Below are positions 7,679 through 16,627 of a stretch of 61,021 bases of DNA, piece after piece; position 1 is the first letter of the stretch; each line of letters starts with the position of its first letter. The stretch is from Pseudomonadota bacterium (GTDB lineage Bacteria > Myxococcota_A > Polyangia > Polyangiales > Polyangiaceae): assembly GCA_023398955.1 (NCBI GenBank), contig JAEWRL010000255.1:1-61021 (forward strand), in the 5' to 3' direction. The notes under the pieces were generated by a model, which did no database searches, had not been told where the DNA came from, and worked only from the letters and a program-made list of their open reading frames with translations. Both the position numbers and the translations under genes were made by a program.

Positions 7679-9418
7679 ATGGGAATAGCCGCCGACATCA
7701 TCCTGCTCATCGTCGTTGCCTTTGGTTGCGGCCTGATACTCCAGCGCCTCGGTCAGCCGCTGATCCTCGGCTACATCGCTGCGGGCATCATCATGGGGCC
7801 CCACACGGGGGGCTTCACTGTCTCGAGCATCCACGAGATCGAGCTGCTCGCCGAGATCGGCGTAGCGCTCCTGCTCTTCGCGCTGGGGCTCGAGTTCTCG
7901 CTCAAGGACCTTCAGCCCGTCAAGCGCATCGCCCTCATTGGCACGCCCCTGCAGATGCTGCTCACCATCGGGCTCGGGCTCGGCATCGGGAGCGTCCTGG
8001 GGTGGGACTTGAAGCAGTCCCTTTGGCTCGGAGCCCTGATTTCCCTGTCGAGCACCATGGTCATCCTGAAGACCCTGATGAGCCAGGGGTTTCTGGGAAC
8101 CCTCTCCAGCAAGGTCATGATCGGCATGCTGATCGTGCAGGACCTGGCGGTCATTCCGCTGATGGTGATCTTGCCCCAGCTCGATAATCCGGCGGTGGGA
8201 TTGAGCGCCCTCGGTCTCGCGGGCCTCAAGGCTGCGGGGGTGATCGGAGCCATGGTCCTGCTGGGGACTCGGCTCCTGCCGCGTCTGCTCGCGCACATCG
8301 CGCGGCTCGGCTCAAGAGAGCTGTTCTTGCTCGCCATCACGGCAATCGGACTGGGTGTCGGCTACGTGACGCACCTCGTGGGCCTTTCGTTCGCCTTCGG
8401 GGCGTTCGTGGCGGGCATGGTGCTCAGTGAGTCGGACTACGGGCATCAGGCCCTGAGCGACATCGTACCCTTGCGCGACCTCTTCGGGCTGCTCTTCTTC
8501 GCGACGGTAGGCATGCTGCTGGATCCTGCCATCCTCGTCGAACGCTTCTGGGAGGTGGCGGGACTTGTGGCTGCCGTGGCCATCGGCGAGGGAGCCATCT
8601 TCAGCGGGATCGCGAAACTCTTCGGCTACGGCAACGTCATTCCACTGGCGGTGGGGCTCGGACTCTTTCAGGTCGGGGAGTTCGCCTTCGTGCTCGCGCG
8701 CTTGGGGGTCGCAAGCGGCTCCATCGACCAGAACGTCTATGGCATCGTCCTGACCGCGGCCGTCGTCACGATGGCGGTGACGCCCCTGGTTTCTGGACAG
8801 ACGGCTCGCCTCTACTCTCTGAGGAAACGCTTCTTCCGTCACGAGCCCTTGGAGAGCCTCAACATCCCGGATGTAGGCCTGAGCCACCACGTGGTCATCG
8901 TCGGCGGCGGGCGCGTAGGGGGGAGGATCGCCCAAGAGGTCGAGGGACTCGGGATCCCCCTGGTCGTCATCGAACTCGACCACCGGCGCGTCGAGGCGTG
9001 CAAGGAGCGCGGCGTCCCCGTCGTCTACGGAGACGCGAGCCATCAACTCGTGCTCGAGGCGGCGGAGATTGCGACGGCGCACCTCCTCATCGTCACAGCG
9101 CCGGATGTGGTTGTCGTGCAGGCTATCATCATGGCGGCGCGGCGGCAGAACCCTGCTATCGACGTCGTCGCGCGCACCTCGGATCCCAGCTTCCTTGCCG
9201 TCTTCCAGGAGTTGGGCGTGCGCGACGTGGTGCTCCCGGAGGTAGAGATCAGCCTCGAGATGACCCGGCAAGCGCTGCTGCACCTGCACATCCCGCCCGT
9301 CGAGATCCAGCGTCGCGCCGAAGCCTGCGCCAGGAGCTCTTTGCCCCGTACTTCGAGCCACGAGACGACTACAAAACGCTGGCGCAGATGCGTACCGCTG
9401 AGCATGAGTTCCGGCTGA
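7679..9418 (+). CDS. CPA2 (KefB/KefC-type) cation:proton antiporter, frame disrupted before its C-terminal RCK domain
   Basis: A monovalent cation:H+ antiporter-2 family protein. Roughly residues 1-385 are the membrane transporter with about a dozen hydrophobic segments and family motifs (GYIAAGIIMGPHTGG, LLLFALGLEFSLKDL, GLSFAFGAFVAGMVLSES, VGEFAFVLARLG). A cytoplasmic RCK/TrkA-N Rossmann domain follows from about residue 400 (HHVVIVGGGRVGGRIAQ, YGDASHQLVLEAA). Similarity to the family stops at about residue 548 (IQRRAE), after which the frame gives an Arg/Ser-rich tail unlike the family. The expected continuation (SLRQELFAPYFEPRDDY) is in another frame from 9322. Losing one A from a GAAAGC sequence at 9320-9324 explains this. 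The product probably exports K+ in exchange for protons and is gated by the RCK domain. It is either a real mutation or an assembly error. Confidence 0.88.
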   Translation: MGIAADIILLIVVAFGCGLILQRLGQPLILGYIAAGIIMGPHTGGFTVSSIHEIELLAEIGVALLLFALGLEFSLKDLQPVKRIALIGTPLQMLLTIGLGLGIGSVLGWDLKQSLWLGALISLSSTMVILKTLMSQGFLGTLSSKVMIGMLIVQDLAVIPLMVILPQLDNPAVGLSALGLAGLKAAGVIGAMVLLGTRLLPRLLAHIARLGSRELFLLAITAIGLGVGYVTHLVGLSFAFGAFVAGMVLSESDYGHQALSDIVPLRDLFGLLFFATVGMLLDPAILVERFWEVAGLVAAVAIGEGAIFSGIAKLFGYGNVIPLAVGLGLFQVGEFAFVLARLGVASGSIDQNVYGIVLTAAVVTMAVTPLVSGQTARLYSLRKRFFRHEPLESLNIPDVGLSHHVVIVGGGRVGGRIAQEVEGLGIPLVVIELDHRRVEACKERGVPVVYGDASHQLVLEAAEIATAHLLIVTAPDVVVVQAIIMAARRQNPAIDVVARTSDPSFLAVFQELGVRDVVLPEVEISLEMTRQALLHLHIPPVEIQRRAEACARSSLPRTSSHETTTKRWRRCVPLSMSSG

Positions 9419-9681
9419 GCTGGGTTCTGGTCGCCGAAGACAGCCGCCTCGCCGGCACGTCGATCGGCGAAGCCCACCTCCGCAAGAAGACCGGCGCTTC
9501 CGTCGTAGGGGTCATTCGCGACGGCGCTCTCAGCCCCAACCCCGATGCAACCTTTCGCTTTCGCGCGAGCGATCTCGTTGCCATCATCGGTTCCGAGCAA
9601 GCATGCAAAGCCGTCAAGGACCTCGCCGGGAGTCACGCGCAAGACGGACAATCGCGAGCGACCGAGCTCCCGGCAGCCTAG
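9322..9681 (+). pseudogene. detached C-terminal part of the CPA2 antiporter (TrkA-C domain)
   Basis: Reading from AGC at 9322 gives SLRQELFAPYFEPRDDY followed by a TrkA-C/RCK-C domain (LAGTSIGEAHLRKKTGASVV, FRASDLVAIIG) and a stop at 9679-9681. This is the natural C-terminus of the antiporter encoded from 7679, displaced by one base. With one base restored, the full protein would be about 667 residues, a normal size for KefB-type antiporters with both RCK subdomains. It has no start of its own and would not be translated separately. Confidence 0.8.
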
Positions 9682-10008
9682 CCTAGCGACGCGAACTGGA
9701 GACGGGCTACGCGCAAAGCCCGGCCGCACCTGGGGCAGTCGTACCAGGCTGTCTGCATGGGTGTGTTCCTTCTCCCCAGCCCCACGCATGGTGGGGTGTA
9801 CGCTCGGGCTCCAGTTTTTCTCTCTGGGAGGAGCACGCGGGAAGCATTCACCCCGTCAGGGCTGCCCGTGGTTCTGGCCATGACCGGGATCTGGTAGGCT
9901 CCGAGCGGTCCGTCTTGCCGAGGCCCCTCGTCGCTCGCCAGCGAGGCGTCCAAGCAAGCAACGCCAAAACCGCCGCTCGATGGGCGGGGCATCCCGCGAG
10001 GTACCACT
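9682..10008. other. intergenic region with one small hairpin
   Basis: No gene is evident in these 327 bases. CCCCAC (9780-9785) pairs with GTGGGG (9791-9796), and a TTTTT stretch follows about 18 bases later. This could be a poor terminator for the antiporter. GAGGT six bases before 10009 is the ribosome-binding site of the next gene. Confidence 0.35.
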
Positions 10009-10902
10009 ATGAAGACGCGATGGTCACTGCTCGTCCTTTTCGCCCTAACACTGCTCGGCTGCGACAACGCTGATGCTTGCAAGGAGGTTCCCGAGTGCAA
10101 GGCTCGAGGCAAGTGCTCCCCCGCCGAAACCGGGGGCTGTATCGTCCAATCTGACGCTGACTGCGCGCAGTCGGAAATCTGCACCGTGCAGGGCAAGTGC
10201 AGCGCGAAGGACGGCGAATGCGTGGCCGCCACCGACGACGCCTGCAAGAGAAGCGCAAACTGCCAGCAGGTTGGCACTTGTGCAGCCTATCAGGGTACCT
10301 GTGTCAACCTTGCGACGCTCCTGCAGCCAGAGTGCGCGGCAAATTGCCAGAAAGAGGGGCTCTGCGTGAAGGTGGAAGGCAAGTGCGCTGCGCTCTCGCG
10401 CTTTCACTGCGCTGGCACCAGCGAAGGCAAGCCGGAGGCAGAGAGCATCTGCGCCAGGCTCGGGAAGTGCGAGGCCAAAGATGGGCAGTGCGCCGCAACG
10501 TCCGACGAGGACTGCGCCGCATCCAAGGCCTGCAAGGGCGAGGCCCTCTGCATCGCGAAGGACGGCCAGTGCGTCGCCACCGACGAGGGCTGCAAGGGGT
10601 CCGCGGCCTGTTCGACCGATGGCCGCTGCAAAGCAGTGGATGGCATGTGCGCTGCTGCGTCTGCGAAGGACTGCAGGCAGTCGTCGCGCTGCGAGCTGGA
10701 GGGAGCCTGCAGTCTCGTCGATGGGCGGTGCATCGCCGCGTCCTCTGCAGACTGCGCCGCATCCTCCGTCTGTCAGCACGGCAAACGCTGCATCGCCCGG
10801 GAGGGCGCCTGCGTCGCGGGGGGTGCAGCCGGGGTCGGCACCGGAAGCTCGGGGGACGCCCCCGATAAACTCGTGCCCACAAAGAAGGACGGCATCTTCT
10901 GA
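10009..10902 (+). CDS. lipoprotein built of Cys-rich repeats
   Basis: A 297-residue predicted lipoprotein: MKTRWSLLVLFALTLLGC gives signal plus lipobox, with Cys18. Almost all of the mature protein is a repeat of about 25-30 residues with the pattern D-C-x(2)-S-x(2)-C-x(3)-G-x-C-x(3)-D-G-x-C-x-A (for example DCAASKACKGEALC followed by IAKDGQCVAT). About eight units are visible. The tail (residues about 265-297) is Gly/Ser-rich. The repeat differs from the CxGxC repeat of the 5541-6806 protein, though both suggest disulfide-bonded extracellular rods. The start is supported by GAGGT before the ATG and by the signal sequence. I do not recognise a functional family. The gene stands alone and is followed by a 424-bp gap. 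Confidence 0.82.
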   Translation: MKTRWSLLVLFALTLLGCDNADACKEVPECKARGKCSPAETGGCIVQSDADCAQSEICTVQGKCSAKDGECVAATDDACKRSANCQQVGTCAAYQGTCVNLATLLQPECAANCQKEGLCVKVEGKCAALSRFHCAGTSEGKPEAESICARLGKCEAKDGQCAATSDEDCAASKACKGEALCIAKDGQCVATDEGCKGSAACSTDGRCKAVDGMCAAASAKDCRQSSRCELEGACSLVDGRCIAASSADCAASSVCQHGKRCIAREGACVAGGAAGVGTGSSGDAPDKLVPTKKDGIF

Positions 10903-11326
10903 CTCGTTGAGGGCCCGTCGGTAGCCGCGGGCAGCATGGGGCCGTCGCCATGGCAGCCCGCCCCTCGGCAGCGCGAGGTTCGGCCACCCGGATGGCGCGA
11001 TCGAGGGCTCGCTGCCTCCTGCGAGCGGAGTCCCTCTCGAGGTTGCAGGCACCTCCGCCCGAGCCGGAACGGACGCTCTGGCGCGTACAGTATCCATCGG
11101 CAGCGAACGCGAAGCGGCGGCCGCGAAATCCGTGAAGGCGCTTCCGACCGCGGGTGCATCCGGGTTATGGTCCCGCGTCGCTGGCTCCTGGCCTCCTCGG
11201 TGGAGCCCCCTGGCGCGTCGCTCATTTCCGGTGAACGTGCCCGGGTTTCCTCCCCCCTGGAGCCGCCCTGCCGTGAGTGTCGTGGAAGTGGAGACGAGCA
11301 TTGTTGCACGAACAGAGGTGGTCTCG
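10903..11326. other. intergenic region upstream of the porin operon
   Basis: No supported gene lies in these 424 bases. The frame of the next gene remains open back to 11132 but that extension lacks similarity and precedes the signal peptide. The operon promoter is expected here. GAGGTG at about 11315-11320 is the ribosome-binding site for ATG 11327. Confidence 0.35.
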
Positions 11327-13261
11327 ATGAATCGCAGAGCGCGACCCGCGGCACTTCCCACGACTGCTACGGACAGTCACCGCGCCGCGACGTGCCGAAC
11401 TCTGCGGGGAGAGCTCCTGGCTGGCGTGGTGGTGATCGCGCTGACCGTTTTCTCAGGTCCTGCAGCAGCCCAGGAAGCCCCCGCGGGAGCCGCGCCACCA
11501 CCCGCCGCGGCAGACGACCCGGGTCCCAGTGCTGCCCCAGGCACTCCGGAAGCGGGCTCCATCGAGAGGACGGAGGTCGGACCCGCGGGCACACCGTCTT
11601 CACCCGCGGAGGCAGCAGAGGTCCAGGTGACACCGCCCTTTGAAAGCTCCGACGAGAGCGAGGAGGAGCTCGTGCCCCTCGCTCTGCCGGCACGGGAGCT
11701 TCCCGCCGAGCCTGGCGGGTCCACCGAGGCCGGAGACACGTCACTGGCGCAAGAGGCTCCGGGCGATCGCATCCTATACTCTGGCTACTTGCCCGGGTAC
11801 CGACGGCACATCGGGTTGGGAGATTCGCCCTACGCACCGCGCGTCGGCGTCCTGCCCGGTGGCATGACTCCGGGCTATGGTGCACCCGTCCCGCCCTCGG
11901 AGTGGACCTTCGAGTTTGCGGGATACATGTCCGCGTCACTTCAGGCGAGCATCGACCGCCGTCCTCGGCCGGAATCCGGGCAGAGCAAGACGACCCTTCA
12001 CGTCCCGCCCGAAACGATAGACACGTGGCGATCCTTCACCAGCACCAACTCAATCCCTGGCAACTGGGTGAGCCTCCGATTCCGCTATGGAAACCCGCGA
12101 GTGAGCGCCAATGTGTCGCTGGAGACCTGGAACCCGTCCAGGCCGACCACCTACTACCAGCTAGGCAGCCAATACTTCCTCAACAACGTCTATCTCTCCT
12201 ATACCCCGGAGCAGCTCGGCGGGGTTCGGCTTCGCATCGATGCTGGACGCTACGACAGCAGCTATGGAGCGCTCGGACGCTGGGGCAACGGCCTCTACGT
12301 GAATCTGCTCGGCAGCACCGTGGAGGGCGTCGGCGAACGCATCATCGCCGAATACGATCTCACAGACCCGTACATGCTGGTCCTCGAGCATGGACTCATG
12401 GGCACCCGCCACGGCACCGTGCCCGACGACGTGATCCCCAGCTCGATGAACGGCTGGCAGCGACCGCTTTGGCCGGGTGCATGGATCCACCACGCGCACG
12501 TGGGGCTCGTCCGCAAGGGTGAGCCGCGCCTCGAGCTCCAGGGACACTATTTCCGAAACTGGTCACGAGAAGACCGCAACGAAGCGGAACGCGACAACCC
12601 GGGCACGCCACAGATCGACGAGTCCGACGTGCGCGACGGGCATATCCGCGTCCTCAGCGGGGACTTCAAGGTCCTCAGCGATCACTTCGGGGTGTTCGGC
12701 ATCGGCGTCTCTCATGTCCGCGCCCAGAACGCCTTCCCGCTGAAGGGACTCATCACCTACGGGGAGGACGGCGAGCAGCTCACGAACAAGTGGTTCGGCG
12801 TCACCTCCACGGGGACGGGCAAGCTGCTCGTCTTCGCCTTCAACTACCAGGTGAGCTTGGGCCAGGTTCTTAGCTATCCCCAGGCCTTTGGCGGAGACGG
12901 CCCCGACATCGTGCTCACCACGGGGCTTCACTGGGCGAAGACCTGGACCCCTTACGAAGGGTACGACGGGCGCACCCGACACAAGTACGGCATCGACGGC
13001 CTGTACACGTTCAGCAAGTACATGGGCGCCGGCCTGAGGCTGGACAGGGTCGTCCCGAACTCTCGCGAAGACGAAGAGACGTTCCACGTAGTCGCTCCTC
13101 GCCTGCAGTTCAAGACCGGATGGAACAGCCACGAGGCGCTGCAGCTGATGTACGCGAAATGGTTCTACGGCGAGGAGTCGCGCAACGAGGGCACCGGCCT
13201 CCGCACTCCGGAGCGCCTCGACGACCAGATGATCGCGTTGAACTTCAACATGTGGTGGTGA
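11327..13261 (+). CDS. outer-membrane beta-barrel (porin-like) protein, first of a tandem pair
   Basis: A 644-residue exported protein. A long n-region, then the hydrophobic core LLAGVVVIALTVFSGPAAAQ, is a Sec signal with an AxA cleavage site. It is followed by a Pro/Ala/Glu-rich low-complexity linker of about 130 residues. The rest alternates aromatic and polar residues as in beta-barrels (FRYGNPRVSANVSLETW, YFLNNVYLSYTP) and ends in NMWW. The closely similar neighbour at 13334-14887 shares VGVLPGG, the GQS-T-LH-PP segment and the terminal MWW. Ending in an aromatic residue fits recognition by the BAM machinery. It probably forms an outer-membrane channel or oligosaccharide-uptake protein in the hemicellulose region, but substrate is unknown. 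GTG/ATG choice: ATG 11327 has GAGGTG seven bases upstream. Confidence 0.78.
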   Translation: MNRRARPAALPTTATDSHRAATCRTLRGELLAGVVVIALTVFSGPAAAQEAPAGAAPPPAAADDPGPSAAPGTPEAGSIERTEVGPAGTPSSPAEAAEVQVTPPFESSDESEEELVPLALPARELPAEPGGSTEAGDTSLAQEAPGDRILYSGYLPGYRRHIGLGDSPYAPRVGVLPGGMTPGYGAPVPPSEWTFEFAGYMSASLQASIDRRPRPESGQSKTTLHVPPETIDTWRSFTSTNSIPGNWVSLRFRYGNPRVSANVSLETWNPSRPTTYYQLGSQYFLNNVYLSYTPEQLGGVRLRIDAGRYDSSYGALGRWGNGLYVNLLGSTVEGVGERIIAEYDLTDPYMLVLEHGLMGTRHGTVPDDVIPSSMNGWQRPLWPGAWIHHAHVGLVRKGEPRLELQGHYFRNWSREDRNEAERDNPGTPQIDESDVRDGHIRVLSGDFKVLSDHFGVFGIGVSHVRAQNAFPLKGLITYGEDGEQLTNKWFGVTSTGTGKLLVFAFNYQVSLGQVLSYPQAFGGDGPDIVLTTGLHWAKTWTPYEGYDGRTRHKYGIDGLYTFSKYMGAGLRLDRVVPNSREDEETFHVVAPRLQFKTGWNSHEALQLMYAKWFYGEESRNEGTGLRTPERLDDQMIALNFNMWW

Positions 13262-13333
13262 GCGATCATGAAAGTCCTCAGAGCGAATAGGAACTCAGGG
13301 ATGTTGGTGTCGCAGCGAGAAAGCAGGTTCCCA

Positions 13334-14887
13334 ATGACACGCGGCCTTTCCACTCACGCCGCCGCTCTGGTGCTGGTGTGCCTGTCGGCGCCAACCTACG
13401 CCCAAGAGCCCACGGCCACGAGCGGCGCGGAGGAGAGTGGCGTCGAATCACTCGGACTCGACCCAACGCTCAGCCTCGACCCCACCGCCCCCGCCGTGGG
13501 AGCGCTCCCCGGGGGGACCATGCCCTCCTACGGACAGAAGCCCACGGGCGAAGGCGACTGGCGCTTCGACTTCCACGGCTTCTTCACGATGCCGCTCGTC
13601 GCCGGCATCAATGAGCGCCGAGAGCCGGTAGCTGGGCAAAGTGACACGGTCTTGCATACTCCCCCCATGGTGCCGGAGGATCGCGACACGTTCTCCCATA
13701 CCGGGGTCGTCCCGACCCCCTACGTTCAGCTGAACTTCAGCTACGGCAACAGCGTCGTGACTGGGAACGTACAGCTCTTGGCGGAGCAGGCCACTGTGTC
13801 GGCAGGGTTCTTCGATCCGCCGTCGCAAGCAGGCATTCAGGATGTCTTCCTGACAGTACACCCCGACCTCGGCAAAGGTCTGGACCTCAAGCTCTATTTC
13901 GGTGCCTACTCGAACCGCTATGGCACCGCGGGCGAGTACGACGAGGGTCGCTACGGCACCCCGTTCATTGGGCGCACCAACGGGGTCGGCGAGAGCGCCG
14001 TCGCGGCCTTCGCCCTCGGTTCGGATCTCACCCTGGTCCTGGAGCAAGGCATCCAGGGCCAGACGACCAAGGCGTCCGCGGATCTGACGCCTGACGGCTG
14101 GAACGACTTCGCAGACCCGAACGTGGGGGCGAGCTTCGTCAACCACTTGCACGCAGGCCTCGGCTACAAGGGGCTCGCGACGCTGGGCGGCCATTACCTG
14201 TATGCTTGGAGTCAGGACGACCGAGCCACGGGTACGCTCTTCCCCGACGGCAGCATCGCCGTTATCGCGGCCGACCTGCGGCTGACTCTGGGGCGCTTTG
14301 GACAGGCGTATGTGGCAGCGTCGAAGACGACGGCCGAGTACGCGCGCACCGTAGGTCGCGTGCTCGAGATCCTCAACACCAATGGCGGGCCCGGGCTCAT
14401 GCAGAACTACTTGGGAGACCAGAGCGAGGGCAACGGAGAGCTCCTGACGATAGGGGCTCAGTATGACCTGAGCATCGGGCGCCTCGTCAGCTACCCGGTC
14501 CCCTTCTACGGCGACGGGCCAGACATCTACGTGAGCCTATTCGGCATGGGGACACAGGTCGAGAGCGACGACGCTGCTTACGACGACGTCACCAAGCTCA
14601 AGTACGGTGCCGAGGCCACCTACAGTCTCCTCTCGTGGTTCGCTGTGTCGGGCCGCTACGACCGTGTTCAGCCGAACGTCGATGCGAACTGGTATTCCTT
14701 CGCGATCCTGAGCCCACGGCTCATCTTCCGGACGGACTGGCAATCCACCGATCAGCTGGTACTCGGCTACTCTCATTGGTTCAATGGTGACCTGACCACG
14801 ATCCGCACCGGCTACCCTCCAGAGGAGGATGTGACGGCCATCCCCGACGAAGACGTGATCTATCTGTCTGCGAGCATGTGGTGGTAG
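13334..14887 (+). CDS. outer-membrane beta-barrel (porin-like) protein, second of the pair
   Basis: A 517-residue exported protein with signal MTRGLSTHAAALVLVCLSAP and cleavage after TYA-Q. Unlike the upstream paralogue it has only a short linker before the barrel (VGALPGGTMPSYGQKP). Shared features are the GQSDTVLHTPPMVPEDRDTF segment, repeated amphipathic strands (VQLNFSYGNSVVTGNVQL, LDLKLYFGAYSNRYGTAGEY) and the terminal MWW. An in-frame ATG at 13268 would add a poor n-region, so I used 13334. It lies 72 bases after the first porin gene and two bases before the lipoprotein gene at 14890, so all three are almost certainly one operon. The role is probably outer-membrane transport or structural assembly with its paralogue. 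Confidence 0.78.
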   Translation: MTRGLSTHAAALVLVCLSAPTYAQEPTATSGAEESGVESLGLDPTLSLDPTAPAVGALPGGTMPSYGQKPTGEGDWRFDFHGFFTMPLVAGINERREPVAGQSDTVLHTPPMVPEDRDTFSHTGVVPTPYVQLNFSYGNSVVTGNVQLLAEQATVSAGFFDPPSQAGIQDVFLTVHPDLGKGLDLKLYFGAYSNRYGTAGEYDEGRYGTPFIGRTNGVGESAVAAFALGSDLTLVLEQGIQGQTTKASADLTPDGWNDFADPNVGASFVNHLHAGLGYKGLATLGGHYLYAWSQDDRATGTLFPDGSIAVIAADLRLTLGRFGQAYVAASKTTAEYARTVGRVLEILNTNGGPGLMQNYLGDQSEGNGELLTIGAQYDLSIGRLVSYPVPFYGDGPDIYVSLFGMGTQVESDDAAYDDVTKLKYGAEATYSLLSWFAVSGRYDRVQPNVDANWYSFAILSPRLIFRTDWQSTDQLVLGYSHWFNGDLTTIRTGYPPEEDVTAIPDEDVIYLSASMWW

Positions 14888-14889
14888 TC

Positions 14890-15690
14890 ATGGCTGAATC
14901 CTCGACCCCAGAGGGTGCTCTCGAGCCTGTGGGCGCCTGCACTGAAACCCCGGAGCTCCCTGAACGGCAGGGCGCACTGCGGTGGCGGCTGCTCGCCCTG
15001 GCAATCGCGATGACGGCAGTGAGCTGCGTCGGCGTGTCCGCGAGTCGCGTGCGCTCGGACGGCACGGCCGAGCTCCAGCGGTATTGTGCAAACGGCACGA
15101 AGGTGGCCGCCGATGGGCTTCTCGACGATTTCGAGGATGCGGACAACCGCCTCGCACCAGCCGACGGCCGCGGCGGGTACTGGTGGAAGAGCGCCGACTC
15201 AGCAGGAAGCCAGATAGGGCCGGACGACTTCAAGCCCGTACCCGGCGGCATCGGCGGCTCCCTCGCGATGCAAGCGTTCGGGAAGACGGCTTCAGGAGGT
15301 GGCGACGACGGCTGGGGAGCGCAGTTCGGCGCGAACCTTACCCCCTCGGGTACTTATGACGCCTCGAAATACGTTGGGCTCCGCTTCATGGCGCGCGTCG
15401 GCGAGGCGTCGACATCATCGGTGCGCTTCAAGATCAGCGACGTCAACACCCACCCCGATCTAGGCGTGTGCAAGACGTGCTGGAACCACTTCGGCCGCGA
15501 CATCAACCTCTCCACCGAGTGGCAGGAGTACGAGCTCATGTTCGCCTCGCTGGAACAGGCTCCCTACTGGGGGGATCCGCGTCCCGCTTCCATCACGCCC
15601 GAGAAGCTCTACTCCTTCGATTTTCAGATCGGTCCCGGAGCCCAGTTCGACGTCTGGATCGACGACATGGCCTTCATCGAGTGCAGGTAG
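14890..15690 (+). CDS. lipoprotein with carbohydrate-binding-like domain, third gene of the porin operon
   Basis: A 266-residue protein starting two bases after the previous stop. An unusually long n-region of about 36 residues precedes the hydrophobic segment LLALAIAMTAVSC, whose Cys could be a lipidation site. The mature part starts with LLDDFEDADNRL and ends with FDVWIDDMAFIEC; the middle has YVGLRFMARVGEASTSSVRF. That pattern (D-F-E, 'GLRFMA', then final D-D-x-x-F) is the same jelly-roll-like layout as the lipoproteins at 2782-4227 and 15812-16606. It resembles domains beside bacterial glycosidases. It probably presents a glycan-binding domain together with the two barrels. A hairpin lies 60 bases downstream. 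Confidence 0.75.
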   Translation: MAESSTPEGALEPVGACTETPELPERQGALRWRLLALAIAMTAVSCVGVSASRVRSDGTAELQRYCANGTKVAADGLLDDFEDADNRLAPADGRGGYWWKSADSAGSQIGPDDFKPVPGGIGGSLAMQAFGKTASGGGDDGWGAQFGANLTPSGTYDASKYVGLRFMARVGEASTSSVRFKISDVNTHPDLGVCKTCWNHFGRDINLSTEWQEYELMFASLEQAPYWGDPRPASITPEKLYSFDFQIGPGAQFDVWIDDMAFIECR

Positions 15691-15750
15691 AGGGCGTCTG
15701 CCATTCCGCGGGCGGAGCCTTTGGCCTTTCGCAAGGCCGCCAATACACCT

Positions 15751-15778
15751 GCGCCCGCGACGAATGAATCGCGGGCGC
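15751..15778. terminator. perfect 10-bp stem-loop between convergent genes
   Basis: GCGCCCGCGA (15751-15760) pairs perfectly with TCGCGGGCGC (15769-15778) around an 8-base loop. A second small hairpin, GGCCTT/AAGGCC, lies just upstream at about 15723-15738. Both sit between the stops of the convergent genes ending at 15690 and 15812, the expected position of a bidirectional terminator. There is no U-tract. Confidence 0.5.
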
Positions 15779-15811
15779 GGTGATGCCTGAACTGGCTACG
15801 GGTGCCGGGAA

Positions 15812-16606
15812 CTACTCGTAGAAGACGACGTCGTCGATCACGACATTGGGCGAACAGGTTTCGCCCGACGGACAGTTGAACTGCCACTGGATGCCCAGAA
15901 CCTCCGTGGAATCGATGGGGGCTGTTGGCTGTCCGCCGACCAGCTCACTCCAGGGGATCTCCACCGTCACCGGCTCCTCACCCACCTCTGCATCGAGGAT
16001 GTAGCTGTTGCTCACACAGCCACTGGACCAATCCCCGTCGCACTCGCCCTTCTGATCCGTCGTGCTGATGGGATAGTTGCTGGACGACTGTACCTGGAAC
16101 TCCACCTGCGTGTCGCTCAGGTCGCCGCTGATGGTGAAGCTGATGCCGGAATACTCGGAGGCGTCGAGGCAAGGACCAAACCAGAGTCCAAACCCCGCAT
16201 ACTCCTCCACGTCACCCGTGACCGTGAGCGCCTCGTCCGCGACGGTGGCCGTGAGCGCATCACCGTCCTCGCTGTCGCCGTCGTAGTAGAACGAGCCGCC
16301 CGTCAGTGAGCTATCATCGCCCCAAGTTCCGTCAGCGGCCCAGCTGCTGAAGTCGGTGATGAGTGCGCCCGGGGCGGCGAAGTTCTCGCACGGGAACCCA
16401 ATGGGCTCTCCCGGATCCTCGGCGCCAGCCCCACCGTCCGTGCCGCCCGCGCCGCCCTCGTCGCCATTGCCGGCTCCGCCCTGGTTGCTCGCGCCACCGT
16501 CGTCGGAATCAGGGGCATCCGACCCGCCACACCCGGCAGCAGCCAAGCCCGCCGCCAGAACGAGCATACCAATCCATGGTGCTATCGATAATCTGCGCTG
16601 TATCAT
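15812..16606 (-). CDS. lipoprotein with Gly-rich linker and carbohydrate-binding-like domain
   Basis: A 264-residue predicted lipoprotein: MIQRRLSIAPWIGMLVLAAG, lipobox AAAGC (Cys26), then an acidic Gly/Ala/Asp spacer of about 45 residues, typical of myxobacterial lipoproteins tethered away from the membrane. The C-terminal domain starts with ALITDFSSWAADGTWGDD, has YSGISFTISGDLSDTQVEFQ in the middle and ends NVVIDDVVFYE. This matches the jelly-roll layout of the lipoproteins at 2782-4227 and 14890-15690. Cysteine pairs (GECDGDWSSGC) suggest disulfides. It follows the GH10 gene on the same strand after 150 bases. It likely binds xylan or a related glycan at the cell surface. Confidence 0.8.
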   Translation of the reverse strand: MIQRRLSIAPWIGMLVLAAGLAAAGCGGSDAPDSDDGGASNQGGAGNGDEGGAGGTDGGAGAEDPGEPIGFPCENFAAPGALITDFSSWAADGTWGDDSSLTGGSFYYDGDSEDGDALTATVADEALTVTGDVEEYAGFGLWFGPCLDASEYSGISFTISGDLSDTQVEFQVQSSSNYPISTTDQKGECDGDWSSGCVSNSYILDAEVGEEPVTVEIPWSELVGGQPTAPIDSTEVLGIQWQFNCPSGETCSPNVVIDDVVFYE

Positions 16607-16627
16607 GTAAAGCCTCCGAGTTTCGCC

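Noticed and set aside
8312..9361. 349-aa minus-strand frame opposite the antiporter
   Set aside because: His/Asp/Arg-rich shadow of the antiporter and RCK domains.
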